DNA from: Metaphire vulgaris
Lineage: Eukaryota > Annelida > Clitellata > Crassiclitellata > Megascolecidae
Assembly: GCA_018105865.1 (NCBI GenBank)
Contig: CM030865.1
Coordinates: 11,507,113-11,571,112 of the forward strand
Direction of reading: 5' to 3'
Length of the DNA stretch: 64,000 nucleotides
Shown: in pieces, positions 1 to 10,655 of the stretch
How positions within the stretch are numbered: the first letter of the stretch is position 1
Layout of the letters: the number at the start of each line of letters is the position of its first letter
Position numbers and translations under genes: made by a program
The notes under the pieces: generated by a model
The model's database searches: none
What the model saw: the letters and a program-made list of their open reading frames with translations, nothing else
Told to the model about the DNA's origin: nothing

Positions 1-57
1 TAGTTAGTATATATAGTATAGTCACGTAGTGTATACATATTAACGAATATAGTATAC

Positions 58-278
58 CATGAATGAGTATCTGGACTGTTGCATGAGGCGGTAGAAGGTG
101 ACGTTAGGCGACGGAACGACGGTGGCCGTGGCGTTGATCGGTCGTTCAGAATCCCTCCAACTGCGGACCTCGTAGCCTTCGATCGAGGCGGCGTCAAACC
201 CCTCCGGGGCGTCCCATCCGAGGCTGATCCGGTCACTTCCGAGCGACGTCACGTGGACATTCGTCACCTTCGAAGGAA
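58..278 (-). CDS. Eph: Eph exon 9: second fibronectin III domain (partial)
   Basis: The exon follows a pyrimidine-rich acceptor ending TTTGCAG and starts in phase 1: the G left by exon 8 plus TT makes Val. It encodes a linker PSKVTNVHV, then an FN3 body with the WDAPEGF and YEVRSW motifs, and reaches RYSFM, where ATG|GTATAC is the proposed donor in phase 0. That matches the FN3 F-strand region (usual form Y-x-F-x-V-R-A), so the last strand of the domain must lie in an exon beyond the window. Potential N-glycosylation sites are INAT and NVT. In vertebrate Eph genes an intron interrupts this domain earlier, after the YELQYYEK-type motif; here that intron is absent. The exon boundary at 58 is near the window edge and is the least certain of the set. 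Confidence 0.88.
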
Positions 279-392
279 CTGCAAACGAGAGACAAGCAGG
301 CCTACTGCTAACAGGATTGGCGTTGACCATGGGGGGCACGAGGGGCAGGTGGCCGGGCCCCCTCATTCTGGGTGGGACAGGTCGTGGGATCA

Positions 393-470
393 AGGACGTA
401 GCTAGGCATAGGCTTGGGGGGCTTGAGCCCCTCCAAACATGAAGCTAGCCCACCCAAATGAATTCAAACC
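393..470. mobile_element. fragment of GACGTAGCTAGGCAT repeat family
   Basis: The stretch beginning ACGTAGCTAGGCATAGGCTTG and running through the GAAGCTAGCCCA motif is repeated with small changes at 24826-24900. It is a terminal fragment of a dispersed DNA element in intron 8. No TSD was found. Confidence 0.5.
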
Positions 471-539
471 CAAATGGTGTTGCGTGCTCAAAAGTTTTGT
501 TGGTGCAGTTAGTGCAGTCTTGAGTGATCAGCACCCATG

Positions 540-1650
540 GCTGTAAGTGCTCTATTTCAAACGCTGTAGATCGAAATTGAGAAAGATATTATTGATTATT
601 CTTGCAAAGGTAAAAGCAGTGAAGATGGAACAAGAGGAAAATGTGGATTTTGTCGGAGAATTTCTTCAAATCGATTAGATTTTTCGATATCAAGGCCCTA
701 TAAACCCTCTATTCAACAGTCCTTCAATTGGTTTCTCTAACACAGTGAATAACTATATTATAAAACTTGTTTTTGATGGCTATAAAACCTGTTGTGTAGG
801 CATATAATGAACCAGATATCTTAAAACACGACTCTTCCCCCCTATCGCTCTACTAGCCATTCCACAAGATATTCAGCAGGACTTTCATTTCAGTTGATGT
901 ACCTCGTTCCTGCGACAGTCAATGACATTAGTGTGCTGTATGAAGTGGCTGTAGGTGCTCTTATTTCGAACGCTGTAGATCGAAATTGAGAAAGATATTA
1001 TTGATTATTCTTGCAAAGGTAAAAGCAGTGAAGATGGAACAAGAGGAAAATGTGGATTTTGTCGGAGAATTTCTTCAAATCGATTAGATTTTTTCGATAT
1101 CAAGGCCCTATAAAAACCCTCTATTCAACAGTCCTTCAATTGGTTTCTCTAACACAGTGAATAACTATATTATAAAACTTGTTTTTGATGGCTATAAAAC
1201 CTGTTGTGTAGGCATATAATGAACCAGATATCTTAAAACACGACTCTTCCCCCCTATCGCTCTACTAGCCATTCCACAAGATATTCAGCAGGACTTTCAT
1301 TTAGTTGATGTACCTCGTTCCCGTACAGTCAATGGCATTAGTGTGCTGTATGAAGTGGCTGTAGGTGCTCTTATTTCGAACGCTGTAGATCGAAATTGAG
1401 AAAGATATTATTGATTATTCTTGCAAAGGTAAAAGCAGTGAAGATGGAACAAGAGGAAAATGTGGATTTTGTCGGAGAATTTCTTCAAATCGATTAGATT
1501 TTTCGATATCAAGGCCCTCTAAACCCTCTATTCAACAGTCCTTCAATTGGTTTCTCTCACACAGTGAATAACTATATTATAAAACTTGTTTTTGATGGCT
1601 ATAAAACCTGTTATGTAGGCCTATAATGAACCAGATATCTTAAAACATGC
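540..1650. repeat. tandem array of about 409-bp monomers, 2.7 copies
   Basis: The word CGCTGTAGATCGAAATTGAG recurs at about 562, 971 and 1381, giving a period of 409-410 bp. The copies are nearly identical apart from a few substitutions and short indels (for example CTATTT versus CTTATTTCG near the start). The third copy stops near 1650. Diverged relatives of the same monomer lie at 52196-53000 in intron 1. No coding potential is apparent. Confidence 0.9.
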
Positions 1651-1739
1651 CTGCATAACAAAACTGGCGATGACCGCCTGAGTGACACTTGGTAATTTGG
1701 TAATTTTGTTTGTTCACAATAATCGTATGTTGGATATTG

Positions 1740-2340
1740 CAGGGGTCTTCAGAATTTTTCAGCCGCGGGCCACATTGCTGACCTTTGACGGCTCCGCGAA
1801 CCACATGCACAAGAAATTATATTTTGCAACATACGCTATATACAGCGAACAATTATCTGATAATAAGAGACTACTTATCGTTGAATTATGATGCAGTGCT
1901 CAATGCAGACTGCCGAATATTAGTTGCAATTGAAATGGTTTTTAACTATTGTGAGATAAACGAACCTGATGCATTTCTTACAAAATTACGTTAAACTGAG
2001 GTCCAAAGTGTGTAGTACCTAAAATAAGAAATTACAGACATGGAACCTATTGATACCAGACCTGTGATTTTATGTCTAAAATGCTCTAAAACACACGTAG
2101 GAGCATCTACGATTTTTAAAAAAATTTCGGGGGAGAAACTCCCGAACTCCCATTCCAATGGGGCCGCGTGTAACGCGGCCGGGGAGCGTCTAACGCGGGA
2201 GAATGGGTGGAGAAGGAAGGGGTTGAATCTTGGGCTTCAGCCCCCCCCCAACATAAAATCCTGGCTACGTCACTGCGTGGGATTAGGGCAAAACCGTCGG
2301 CTGAATTTCGGGGGTCGGGTTAGAGAATGAGTGGCAATAT
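1740..2340. mobile_element. hAT-like element debris
   Basis: CAGGGGTCTTCAGAATTTTT at 1740 followed by CCGCGGGCCACATTG has the form of a hAT (Charlie/Zaphod-like) terminus. A second unrelated terminus, CCTGGCTACGTCACTG, ends near 2276. The short open frames here lack any recognisable domain. The block is read as overlapping remnants of non-autonomous DNA transposons. Confidence 0.45.
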
Positions 2341-2469
2341 TTTTTCTCGTTGGAGACTTTTTTTACTCATAAATAGGCTTATCTATGCGCCTCCCCATTC
2401 CAGAATCCTGGCTACGCCACTGCTAAACAGAATAACCGATATATCGATAACAGCACAACCTGATTAATG

Positions 2470-2503
<34 letters not shown>

Positions 2504-3195
2504 ACTCACACAAAGTGGTTCAAAACTTCAAACTGTGTAGCGCTATATATCCAATTATGCAATATCAAGAGAACTGTAATGCATGCCATTTCAGAGCAGT
2601 CAAAAATACAACATCCATAATAAATGCAAATTAAATTGAGTAACACTGTGATCGGGTAATGTGTTGTAAAGTAACTCGGCGTTTATGTGGCGCCTCTTCT
2701 CAGAAGACGGCGACCGAGGATGGGAAAGAGGCACTGCAGAACTCCAATCATCTGGATACTAGTGGATATTCTGGATACTAATCTTTGGACCTCACCAAGT
2801 ATCGAATACTGAATAGCTTATTCAACTTCCTAGTGTGCTTAATGTTACAAGCCCCAAGCCCAGTCACACATTAATAATTCACTGTTTACAATAAACATCT
2901 ATACACATACAGTAGATTATGATATCCCTATCATTCCTATTAAACAATGATTCCCCAGTGTATCTCTTCTTCTATACCTGTCTGCACATCCCTCAATGAT
3001 AGCAATAACTCTTGTGGGTCTGTCAATATCATAGAAGCTCACTGTTTATATCCTGATTTTTGGGCTGTTGTGTCAACACAACGCCTCTGTTGGATGAACG
3101 CAATAAAGTTAATCATAATAAACATAAATATTCTGTTGTATGATCATTGAAATAGCTCCTGGTACTCGGCACTGTAGATATTTTATTGCCACAGA
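2340..3195. other. intron 8 sequence, mostly unassigned
   Basis: A transposon terminus CCTGGCTACGCCACTG lies at about 2408-2423 and an (AC)n tract at 2471-2513. The remainder is AT-rich unique-looking sequence with no exon-like signal on either strand. Confidence 0.5.
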
Positions 3196-3198
3196 TAA

Positions 3199-3292
3199 AC
3201 AGACAGACAGACGGACGGACGGACAAACAGACGGACAAACACACAGACAGACAAGCAGACATACAAGCAGACAGACAAGCAGACAGACCTGC
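3199..3292. repeat. (GACA/GACG)n microsatellite
   Basis: Imperfect tetranucleotide tract of GACA, GACG and GCAGACA units. Open frames across it are products of the repeat. Confidence 0.9.
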
Positions 3293-3495
3293 TGGTTAAA
3301 TTCTCTTGACAGTAACCAGGAATGAATGAAGGAATAAAAAATGTATAAACAGGTGGCAGACTGGCAGGAGTAATGATTAGTAGAAACACGAAACGCGATG
3401 ATTGAACGTAAGTGGCACTTTTCCTAGTAACGCCGCGATAATGTTCGAATTTGGTCCGTTTTTTGCACCACACAGATAAGAGGTCAGTTATTCAC

Positions 3496-3625
3496 CATTG
3501 GCGTAGCCACGGAGGGGGCGCCCCCACCCCCGCTATTCTGGCTGTGATCAGTCGTGGGAAGGGAATTGCGCTAAACTGTTGAAAATTTTCCGCCAGGGGG
3601 GGGATCATGAAGGATGATTAATATA
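3496..3625. mobile_element. CATTGGCGTAGCCACGG element, truncated
   Basis: It starts CATTGGCGTAGCCACGGAGG and contains the CAGTCGTGGGA motif shared with elements at 25303, 26394 and 58820. The opposite terminus is missing, so this is a truncated copy. Confidence 0.6.
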
Positions 3626-3710
3626 GAAGAGAATCGATGGACACTCATCTCTCTGCAGTCGGACATTGCAACAACCTTATAAGACTAGTTGATCCCCAAT
3701 CAGTGGCGTA

Positions 3711-3980
3711 GCCAGGATTTCCGGAAGGGGAAGAGGTTGGTTTTGACCTTGACCAACTTTGAAAACATCTAAAATCTTGGCAAGCAAAAAAGGTCGTCGC
3801 CTCTTGCACTGTTACATTTTATGCCACTTAAAACTTTTGGGTCGCCAGCCAAGGGTGTTTTGACACCAAAATCGCGTCCAAAATTTTTTTAAATGTATAG
3901 AAACTCATTTAAAAATTTTTCGGCAGCCAAGAGGGGTTGGGTTTAAGTTTTAACCCCAAACTCCCTTGGCTACGCCACTA
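3711..3980. mobile_element. CAGTGGCGTAGCC hAT-like MITE
   Basis: It starts CAGTGGCGTAGCCAGGATTT and ends CCTTGGCTACGCCACTA, an inverted pair. Flanks read TCCCCAAT on the left and TTCCCCAT on the right, a degraded match compatible with an old 8-bp TSD. Confidence 0.7.
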
Positions 3981-4076
3981 TTCCCCATCTCTGACATGTT
4001 AACCCTTCTATATCCGTGGTGGCAAGTCCGGATGAGAAAGGAGGAGCCAGACACCCATCGTCTTTCGACGGACCGT

Positions 4077-4077
<1 letters not shown>

Positions 4078-4107
<30 letters not shown>
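4078..4107. repeat. (AC)n microsatellite
   Basis: About 14 CA units ending in a short CG run. Confidence 0.9.
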
Positions 4108-4108
<1 letters not shown>

Positions 4109-4307
4109 GCATTTCCATGCTTTCAACGCGGGCTTCGACGCCAGCAAATCCAAGTCTCAATTTTCTCCGAGAGTCAACAGAAACTACTTATCGTCGAGAA
4201 AAAAAGAAACATTTTCCATCTGCGGTCACGCCGGCGTGGGGTCAAAACCGAAACACGTGACACGCCACGCAAGCACGCCGTCACGCAAATCGCAAAAGAC
4301 TGTTTAC

Positions 4308-4432
4308 CTGCCGCCTCAGTAGTGACGACGATCTCGGATGACACGGACACTCCACTGACGGCACTAACGTCATTCTCGGCAAACACAAGAATCCTGTACA
4401 TGGTGTTGGAAGTCAGACCAACCAGCGACACT
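4308..4432 (-). CDS. Eph: Eph exon 8: second half of first fibronectin III domain
   Basis: The acceptor is CGCTGTAG and the exon starts with A in phase 2, completing an Arg codon begun in exon 7. It encodes VSLVGLTSNTMYRILVFAEN followed by DVSAVSG and SSEIVVTTEAA. This is the C-terminal half of an Eph FN3-1 domain (family form: V-x-I-x-x-L-x-x-x-T-x-Y-x-F-x-V-x-A-x-N-x-V-S). The donor is GGCAG|GTAAAC in phase 1. Together with exon 7 it makes 306 bp, in the role of the single undivided exon (about 336 bp) of vertebrate Eph genes, so an extra intron splits this domain here. Confidence 0.93.
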
Positions 4433-4504
4433 CTACAGCGATAAAGTAACATACGTTCTGTGGAGACATCTTTAATATTAGAGCGGCTATCAAACAGGCT
4501 GTCT

Positions 4505-4590
4505 CCTAAACCACCTAAAATCAAATTATTATTATTATTATTGTTATTATTATTATTATAATTATTATTATTATTATTATTGTTATTATT

Positions 4591-4625
<35 letters not shown>

Positions 4626-4784
4626 TAAAGAAAAAAAATTTTACTCAAAAAAGTTTTTACACAAATTATTATTATTATTATTAAATTATTATTGTTATTA
4701 TTACTATTATTATTATTATTGTTATTAGTATTGATTTTGTGTATTAGAACTGATACTTACAAATTTTAAAATGCATATTATTAT

Positions 4785-4843
<59 letters not shown>

Positions 4844-4850
4844 CCTTGCC
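4505..4850. repeat. retroposon tail and (ATT)n tracts
   Basis: A CCTCCTAAACCACCTAAAAT-like motif, shared in form with 38580 and with 48625 in the other orientation, is followed by (ATT)n at 4528-4583, (ATC)n at 4591-4625 and further (ATT)n at 4667-4737 and 4788-4840. This fits microsatellite expansion from the 3' end of a retroposon. Confidence 0.6.
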
Positions 4851-5024
4851 ATAAACTAGTCTTCAACTGTCAAAAAGTATGGTTGTTTAATGTGTTTGAT
4901 TTTCTAAAAATTCATGGGTCAGAACTCAACTGCAGCATGTCACATATAATAACAGCGATACAATCAAACCCACTCACTGACATATTCACTAAACTAAAGA
5001 TTTTAAATGTGTGACATTCAGTGT

Positions 5025-5090
5025 AATTGTAATGTAATGTAGCATTTGTATAATATAATAGTGCCTCTTATCTTATATTTCTACTCTGAT
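5025..5090. mobile_element. SINE/LINE 3'-tail fragment
   Basis: GTAATGTAATGTAGCATTTG followed by TATA and the GCCTCTTAT motif is shared with 33045-33085 and 63955-64000. It is a recurrent retroposon tail. Confidence 0.55.
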
Positions 5091-5494
5091 GCGCAATTAA
5101 CAGAATCCAAATGGAAAAGTGACTGGAAATCAAGAGTAGTCGTAATGCATGTCCGATAGAATGCACCAGATATTTTTAATGTGAAAAAAGGCAGATGTCC
5201 AAATAGTTTTGGGGACAGAGCTCTGGCAACTGAAGCACTGGAATTGCCTTTTTCACTGCAAAAAATTCTCTGGCCAAAGTCTATTCCTAACATAATAATT
5301 ACAGGGTGGTGCAAAAAAACCCGGACTATATTAAATGCAAACCTAAATGTGACTAGTCCGGGTTTTTTTGCTCCAACCTGTATAAAAAAGAACAATGATC
5401 CTGTAATGTGTGGAAAAGGATAGCATAGTACCGTCTCAAGTTTTTCTACCTAAACTTAATTAAAGCATTTAACCTTAGAAAATCGTTTCCTCCA

Positions 5495-5680
5495 CATTGG
5501 CGGCTCCACATGCGGGCCCGGGGAGCCTGTGCCCCTATTGAATGTCTGGCCTCCCAGTGGCCCCTCAGTTGGGACCCTACACTTACTACTACATACCTAT
5601 CAACAAATGGTTGGCCCCCATGCTTATAAGTTGCCACCCCAACACCCCCCCCCACTTGTCAAATCCAGGAGCCGCCACTG
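5495..5680. mobile_element. CAGTGGCGGCTCC hAT MITE copy 1
   Basis: The 186-bp element starts CATTGGCGGCTCCACA and ends CCAGGAGCCGCCACTG. It is flanked on both sides by TTCCTCCA (5487-5494 and 5681-5688), a perfect 8-bp TSD diagnostic of hAT-type insertion. Confidence 0.95.
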
Positions 5681-5784
5681 TTCCTCCATAGCCGTAGCAT
5701 CCCAACCACTCATCCATCCACGCATCCGTCCGTCAGTCCATCCATTGCTCATTCCAGAACAAGAACGTGATATCAAACCGTAAC

Positions 5785-5950
5785 CAGGGGCGTAGCGACG
5801 GGGGTATATCGGTATACAACCCCCACACACACACATCAGGCTTTATTAAAGTTTTTAATGTGTCTTTGAAGATTTTCAAAGTTTTTAAAGATTTATACCC
5901 CCTAATCGCATTATCTCCCTCCCCAGATCAAATTCCTGGCTACGCCCCTG
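5785..5950. mobile_element. CAGGGGCGTAGCGACG hAT MITE copy 1
   Basis: The 166-bp element starts CAGGGGCGTAGCGACGGGGG and ends CTGGCTACGCCCCTG. The flanks ACCGTAAC and ACTGTAAC match at 7 of 8 positions, giving the TSD. Confidence 0.93.
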
Positions 5951-6559
5951 ACTGTAACTGGTCTCCAATCTGTCCAGGCATTTTCGCTGACCAGTAAACA
6001 ACATGCCATGTTTATCATATCAACGGCCAAACCACTGCGTGCTGTCTGTCACTGTGAATGCTATACAAGTAAATGGCTGGAAGGCACTCTTGTCGTCCAC
6101 CATACCTGAGGATTCGCAGGGTCCTGCCCCAGAGGGACAACTCTAAGCACCCACAGCTCTTCGAGAACAGGGCGCCGTACAAGCCCCGCGCGCAGAATAT
6201 TACAGAATGGCATCCTTATAGACTGGCTGCGCCCCTGTTTAACTCAACAGATGGCTCTAATGGGCGGAAAAAACATAGCCCACAGGTAGACAGAGATAAC
6301 AGTAACGGTTCTTATCTTCTCCTTGCGATGTCAAAGAACGGACATAAAGTTTAGAAGAACACAAACTCCTAACATCTTAATTAACGACAGATGAACAACA
6401 GGGCTAAGGTTTCGGAGAACAAGCCACGCTACAGGATTTAGAACAGCAGAGACAGTTTAAACATAACACAAAGACCATATTTATGGCTTCAACTTAAAGG
6501 GTATCAGCTGTATCTCTGACATTATAGCTCTTCAAAATTGAGGGAAGAGAGGGAAGGGA

Positions 6560-6625
6560 AGGGAAGGGAGGGACCGATGAAAACTGCAAACCTAAACCGT
6601 TAGCTCATAAATACCATTTAGGAAA

Positions 6626-6699
<74 letters not shown>

Positions 6700-6799
6700 T
6701 AAACTAATAATATTATTATAACTACATCTATTATACTATTAATGTTATACAATACTACTAGTAATAATATCATATAACTATGTAGTTATAACATTAATA

Positions 6800-6860
<61 letters not shown>

Positions 6861-6870
6861 CAATACTACT
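6560..6870. repeat. (AAT)n/(ATT)n tracts
   Basis: An (AAT)n run at 6626-6666 meets (ATT)n to 6698, and a second (ATT)n run spans 6801-6858. The inverted orientation gives hairpin potential. A TACTACTAGTAAT-type motif is repeated between and after the two runs. Confidence 0.85.
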
Positions 6871-7267
6871 AGTATCGGTAATATGGACAACAATAATTAC
6901 AATGACTACGTTGATGAAGATGAAGAAGAAGAAGATGATGATGATGCTCTGTGCAGATGTACTTCAAATCCATCTGCGGTGGCCAGGTCAGTGTAGGAAT
7001 GCCACTCATGTCATTGAGAGCGGAAACAGACAAAAGACCGACAGGGTTTTTGCTCGGGAAGGGGGGGGGGGCTTTAACTCGGGGGTCAGAGTTCGACCTT
7101 TTGTTTAGATGCAACGCTTAGCGTAGAAGCCAAGAATCAATTTATCTCATATCTCCATATTCAGAAACAATAGCAAGGGGAGGTAAGTCAAACACGAACA
7201 GACAATAATACTACAAAGACACAGACACATATACAGACACATACAACATTTAACAATAACTGAGTGC

Positions 7268-7348
7268 TTAACCCCTTAACTGGGGGATCCCGGATATATC
7301 CGTTCATTTTACATTGAGTTACAGTTAAATACCCAGTTAAGGGGTTAA
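7268..7348. mobile_element. piggyBac-like 81-bp MITE copy 1
   Basis: It begins TTAACCCCTTAACTGG and ends CCAGTTAAGGGGTTAA, with internal GGATCCCGGATATATCC and TACATTGAGTTACAGTT. TTAA at both ends with CCC/GGG just inside is the form of piggyBac insertions. Related copies are at 23036, 38254 and 39472. Confidence 0.75.
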
Positions 7349-7469
7349 TCAAACGTGTCACCATTCACGCAGAACTAGGGGTCTACTTGAAAAATCTGTT
7401 GAAAAAAAATCACAAAAAAACACAAAATGTCACCCACAAGACATTAGCAGAACAAAGATAAGTAAGTAA

Positions 7470-7620
7470 AATCTCACGGATTTATATAGCGCTCTGGAGG
7501 GTAGTACCGTTTAGTAGCTGCCTATTCCTATGCACTTAGTCTAGATAAAGAAACAATGAATGAGTGGATTGAATACGGCTTCTATAGCGCATTCAAATTT
7601 CAAAATGAGGAGAAAAAATT
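7470..7620. mobile_element. SINE tail fragments with AGCGC motif
   Basis: AAGTAAGTAAAATCTCACGG followed by TTTATATAGCGCTCTGGAGG, and a second motif GGCTTCTATAGCGCATTC at about 7578, are reverse-oriented 3' ends of SINE/LINE elements seen repeatedly in the window. Confidence 0.55.
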
Positions 7621-7750
7621 GAACAACTAACAAAACTGAAGCTAAAATTATTGAACTTTGTATTTTAAAATAAACAAAACAAATGAGAAAAGAAATAGCA
7701 AATGCCACAAAGAAATGACAAAAACTTAAAGAACTCAGAATAATAATTTT

Positions 7751-7917
7751 CAGGGGCGTAGTCAGGAATTTGATTGCAGATATATCATGTGATTTGGGGG
7801 GTATAAATCATAAAAAACTTTGAAAATATTTAAGAACACATTGAAAATTTTAAGGTAGTCTGAGATTTGGGAGTTATATATACACCGATATACCCCCTCC
7901 CCGTCGCTACGCCCCTG
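7751..7917. mobile_element. CAGGGGCGTAGCGACG hAT MITE copy 2
   Basis: The 167-bp element lies in reverse orientation relative to copy 1. It is flanked by a perfect 8-bp TSD, ATAATTTT, at 7743-7750 and 7918-7925. Confidence 0.96.
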
Positions 7918-8054
7918 ATAATTTTGAGCCAACAGACCCAGACTTAGATGGCCATTATGTTGCATTGGTAATTATCTACTTCATGTAACAATGCCCCTTC
8001 AATGCCATGTTCTTGCCCTGGTGTAACTGTATCGTAACTTTTTCTAGGCCCAGC

Positions 8055-8233
8055 CAGTGGCGGCTCCACACAGAGGGGCCCCTACTGAATGACTGCTCCC
8101 CACCTTCCAATGAGCTCTCCCTGCTGGGACCCTATACTTACTACTACATACCTAACAACAAATGGTTGACCCCCATGCTTAGACGTTACCACCACAGTGC
8201 CCCCCCATTTGCCAAATCCTGGAGCCGCCACTG
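8055..8233. mobile_element. CAGTGGCGGCTCC hAT MITE copy 2
   Basis: The 179-bp element starts CAGTGGCGGCTCCACA and ends CTGGAGCCGCCACTG. The flanks GGCCCAGC and AGCCCAGC match at 7 of 8 bases. Confidence 0.93.
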
Positions 8234-8513
8234 AGCCCAGCTTGTTTTCTCTTGCTTAAAATTTACATTTTGAACGAGACCATGAGCTGCCTCCAGTGTT
8301 GTCTAGTTGGTCCTGGCTCCCTCCCCCTCCCCCGGGACAGATGTACCAGAAACTTCTGAATAAACCCTCAATGCCGGGGCAACAGACACCCACACCACCC
8401 ACCCACCCACCCAAAGAGAAAATATATCGGTTACCATACATGGGAGAGAAAGTCAATGAATTCTGTCTTCGTTCATAAACAGGAAGAACTGACCACCAAC
8501 TACAATCAATTAT

Positions 8514-8632
8514 ACAGACGGACGGACGGAGACAGACAGACAGACAGGTAGGCAGACAGACATACAGACAGATATGCAGACAGACAGGCACGCACACAGA
8601 CAAACAGACAGACAGACAGACAGGCATGTAGG
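8514..8632. repeat. (ACGG/ACAG)n microsatellite
   Basis: Imperfect tetranucleotide tract. The long Cys/Val/Leu-rich open frame on the minus strand is a repeat product. Confidence 0.9.
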
Positions 8633-8904
8633 TAGGCAGATGGATGCCAGAACGGGGTTTTTCTAAACATATCCGATGGTTTGTAGGTATCCATGTCCAG
8701 GACAGTAAGTCACAATAATTCAGAGACAACTGGAGGCGAAGAAGAGACGCTGTCATTAGAATCTGATCAGTTGAACAGACAAGCTTTTGAAATACGATGA
8801 TTGCCTCAACGCCAAGAAAGCATTCTGCCGTTGTTTAGTCTTGTGACTTAAGTTCAGCGGAGAGTGATAATATCGGCGGACTGATGGAAAAATTACTTCC
8901 CCAC

Positions 8905-9069
8905 CAGAGGCGCAGCCAGGAATTTGATTGGGGGGAGGGGCATATTGTGATTTGGGAGTATAAATCTTTTAAAAAGTTTAAAATCTTAAAAATCACATTA
9001 AAAACTTTAAGGTAGCCTGATTTTGGGGTATATATACTAAAATACCCCCACCCCCGTCGCTACTCCCCT
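8905..9069. mobile_element. CAGGGGCGTAGCGACG hAT MITE copy 3, degraded
   Basis: It starts CAGAGGCGCAGCCAGGAATT and ends CCCCGTCGCTACTCCCCT, so it is the same family in reverse orientation with mutated termini. No TSD is readable, consistent with an older insertion. Confidence 0.85.
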
Positions 9070-9081
9070 TTATAAATGCTC

Positions 9082-9122
<41 letters not shown>

Positions 9123-9180
9123 CATAATCATCATCATCATCATCATCATAAAATATCAGCTATCATCATCATCAGTATAG
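9082..9180. repeat. (AAT)n(ATC)n microsatellite
   Basis: An AAT run to about 9120 passes into ATC units. Confidence 0.85.
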
Positions 9181-9372
9181 CTTTCACAAATTTAACAAAT
9201 TTCCTCCCCCAATGCTGATGGCAGAAACGGGCTACTGCCAATCGTGGGACATCTGGCAACCTTAGATGAAACCTGTGGACAAAAATTTAAAAGCAGTTTT
9301 AAAAAATTGCACAAACTCAACTCCAGCCCACCAACCCACCCACCCACCCACCCCACCGTCATATTTCCTTGC

Positions 9373-9553
9373 CTTGTGAAATTGAGCATTGATTGAGCGG
9401 GTACGTAGCCGACGCGGCCACGGCATTCGACGCACTCCACGCGGTAACGGAGATCAGCCCTTCCGCCGCTGTCACTCGGCCGGTGCCAGGACAGGTTGAC
9501 AACGGAGTGGCTGGCAAAATCAACCGACAGATTCTCAACGCCAGATGGTGGTC
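9373..9553 (-). CDS. Eph: Eph exon 7: first half of first fibronectin III domain
   Basis: The acceptor is GTGGTTTTCCAG and the exon starts GA in phase 1, completing Arg of the hallmark C-T-R-P-P-S that joins the cysteine-rich region to FN3-1. It continues with GVENLSVDF, VVNLSWHRPSDSGGR (the Eph signature W-x-x-P-x-D-x-G-G-R), DLRYRVECVEC and VGYVPAQS, then LNFT, a potential glycosylation site. No GT donor keeps frame with exon 8. ACAAG|GCAAGG fits a GC-type donor and ends in phase 2, which joins exactly to exon 8. The alternative GACG|GTGGGG would end in phase 1 and break the frame. Confidence 0.93.
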
Positions 9554-10107
9554 CTGGAAAACCACACAAAGAATTGCAATTTCAGTAGGAAATATATAAA
9601 GTATATATATATTTAAGGTGTTGCAAATTTTGATTTTCAATTACCTTCAAGTGGTTTTATATGAGCTTTTACTTACTTATTATGAATGCAATAATGTTTT
9701 TGTTTGAAAGCTCAGAAAAGTTCATAAATTTTTAGCATATGTTTTTCATATACTTATACCATGTTGTAATATTATATGGAAATGTTACTTATTGTACTTA
9801 TTAGTTGAGTTAATCTAAAAACCCCTTCTGATTGCCTATAATGTATGCCAAATGTACTGATAGAAATGTACTGATTGTTCTTTATCAATATTTTAGATAA
9901 AAGACTAATTTCCACAGTTTATAGCTAATTGTATTGAAGTAGACATGCCACAAAGAAGGAATTGTAAAAAGTCTAGCAGGTTTCTTAAATCCAGGGCTTT
10001 TTTGTGCCGGAGCAAGGCGGAGCGGCACTCCGGAAAATCCGACCACGCTCCAGAAAATCCGAAGACTGGTTTTTGCAAAATTAAATTATTAAATAGAAAA
10101 TGATCAT

Positions 10108-10109
<2 letters not shown>

Positions 10110-10138
<29 letters not shown>

Positions 10139-10256
10139 ATTAATTGGACAATTTATATAGCGCTGTAGCATAGTGTAAAATACCAAAGTCAAAAGCGCTT
10201 TGACAACGCTGACATGTCAATGAAGGTAAGAAGGGACGTATAACATAACATAATAT

Positions 10257-10300
<44 letters not shown>
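10110..10300. repeat. two (AT)n tracts around a retroposon tail
   Basis: (AT)n at 10110-10133 and 10258-10300, the latter about 21 units, bracket GGACAATTTATATAGCGCTG, a tail motif repeated at 44825. Confidence 0.85.
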
Positions 10301-10301
<1 letters not shown>

Positions 10302-10344
10302 TGCCTGGTGTGGGACGTCACAGTGGCGGACACAGTCGCTGCCA

Positions 10345-10655
10345 CTCATCCGCCATTGACGTCTCTCTCTCCAGGAGCTGCTGCTGAAGCAGCATCAGTG
10401 AGGAAAATCACCAAATACACTGACTTATCGGCCGACTATTTCTTCTTGCCATTGGCCTTCGAGACTCTTGGCCCAATCAGTCACGACGCACTCACTTTCA
10501 TAAAAGAGTTGGGTCGTCATCTTTCCGTTCTTTCCGGAGACACAAGGGAGAGAAGTTTTTTGCTCCAACGCATTTCCATGACTGCACAACGACTCAATGC
10601 GATTGCTTTCCAAGGGACTTTCTCTGCTTCTGATCCGGGTCAAGACAAGAGCTGA
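10345..10655 (+). pseudogene. LINE ORF2 C-terminal fragment
   Basis: The frame encodes AAAEAASVRKITKY, then LSADYFFLPLAFETLGP, FIKELGR, LSGDTRE, FLLQRISM and QRLNAIAFQGTF before a stop. The pattern K-Y-x-x-L-x-x-x-Y-x-F-x-P-x-A-x-E-T-x-G, then the G-R, G-D-R and Q-R-x-S-x-x-x-Q-R-x-N blocks, is typical of the region following the reverse transcriptase in non-LTR retrotransposon ORF2 proteins. The rest of the ORF is absent, so this is a 5'-truncated copy. It sits wholly inside the hAT element 9992-10782. Confidence 0.8.

Noticed and set aside
4016..4444. Plus-strand 142-codon frame
   Set aside because: Antisense shadow over exon 8 and an (AC)n tract.
9299..9372. Alternative GT donor (GACG|GTGGGG) for exon 7
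   Set aside because: It ends in phase 1 and puts exon 8 out of frame, and would add residues that do not fit an FN3 strand.
10308..10655. A host gene on the plus strand
   Set aside because: The sequence pattern is that of a LINE ORF2 C-terminus and it lies inside a hAT element with perfect TSDs.
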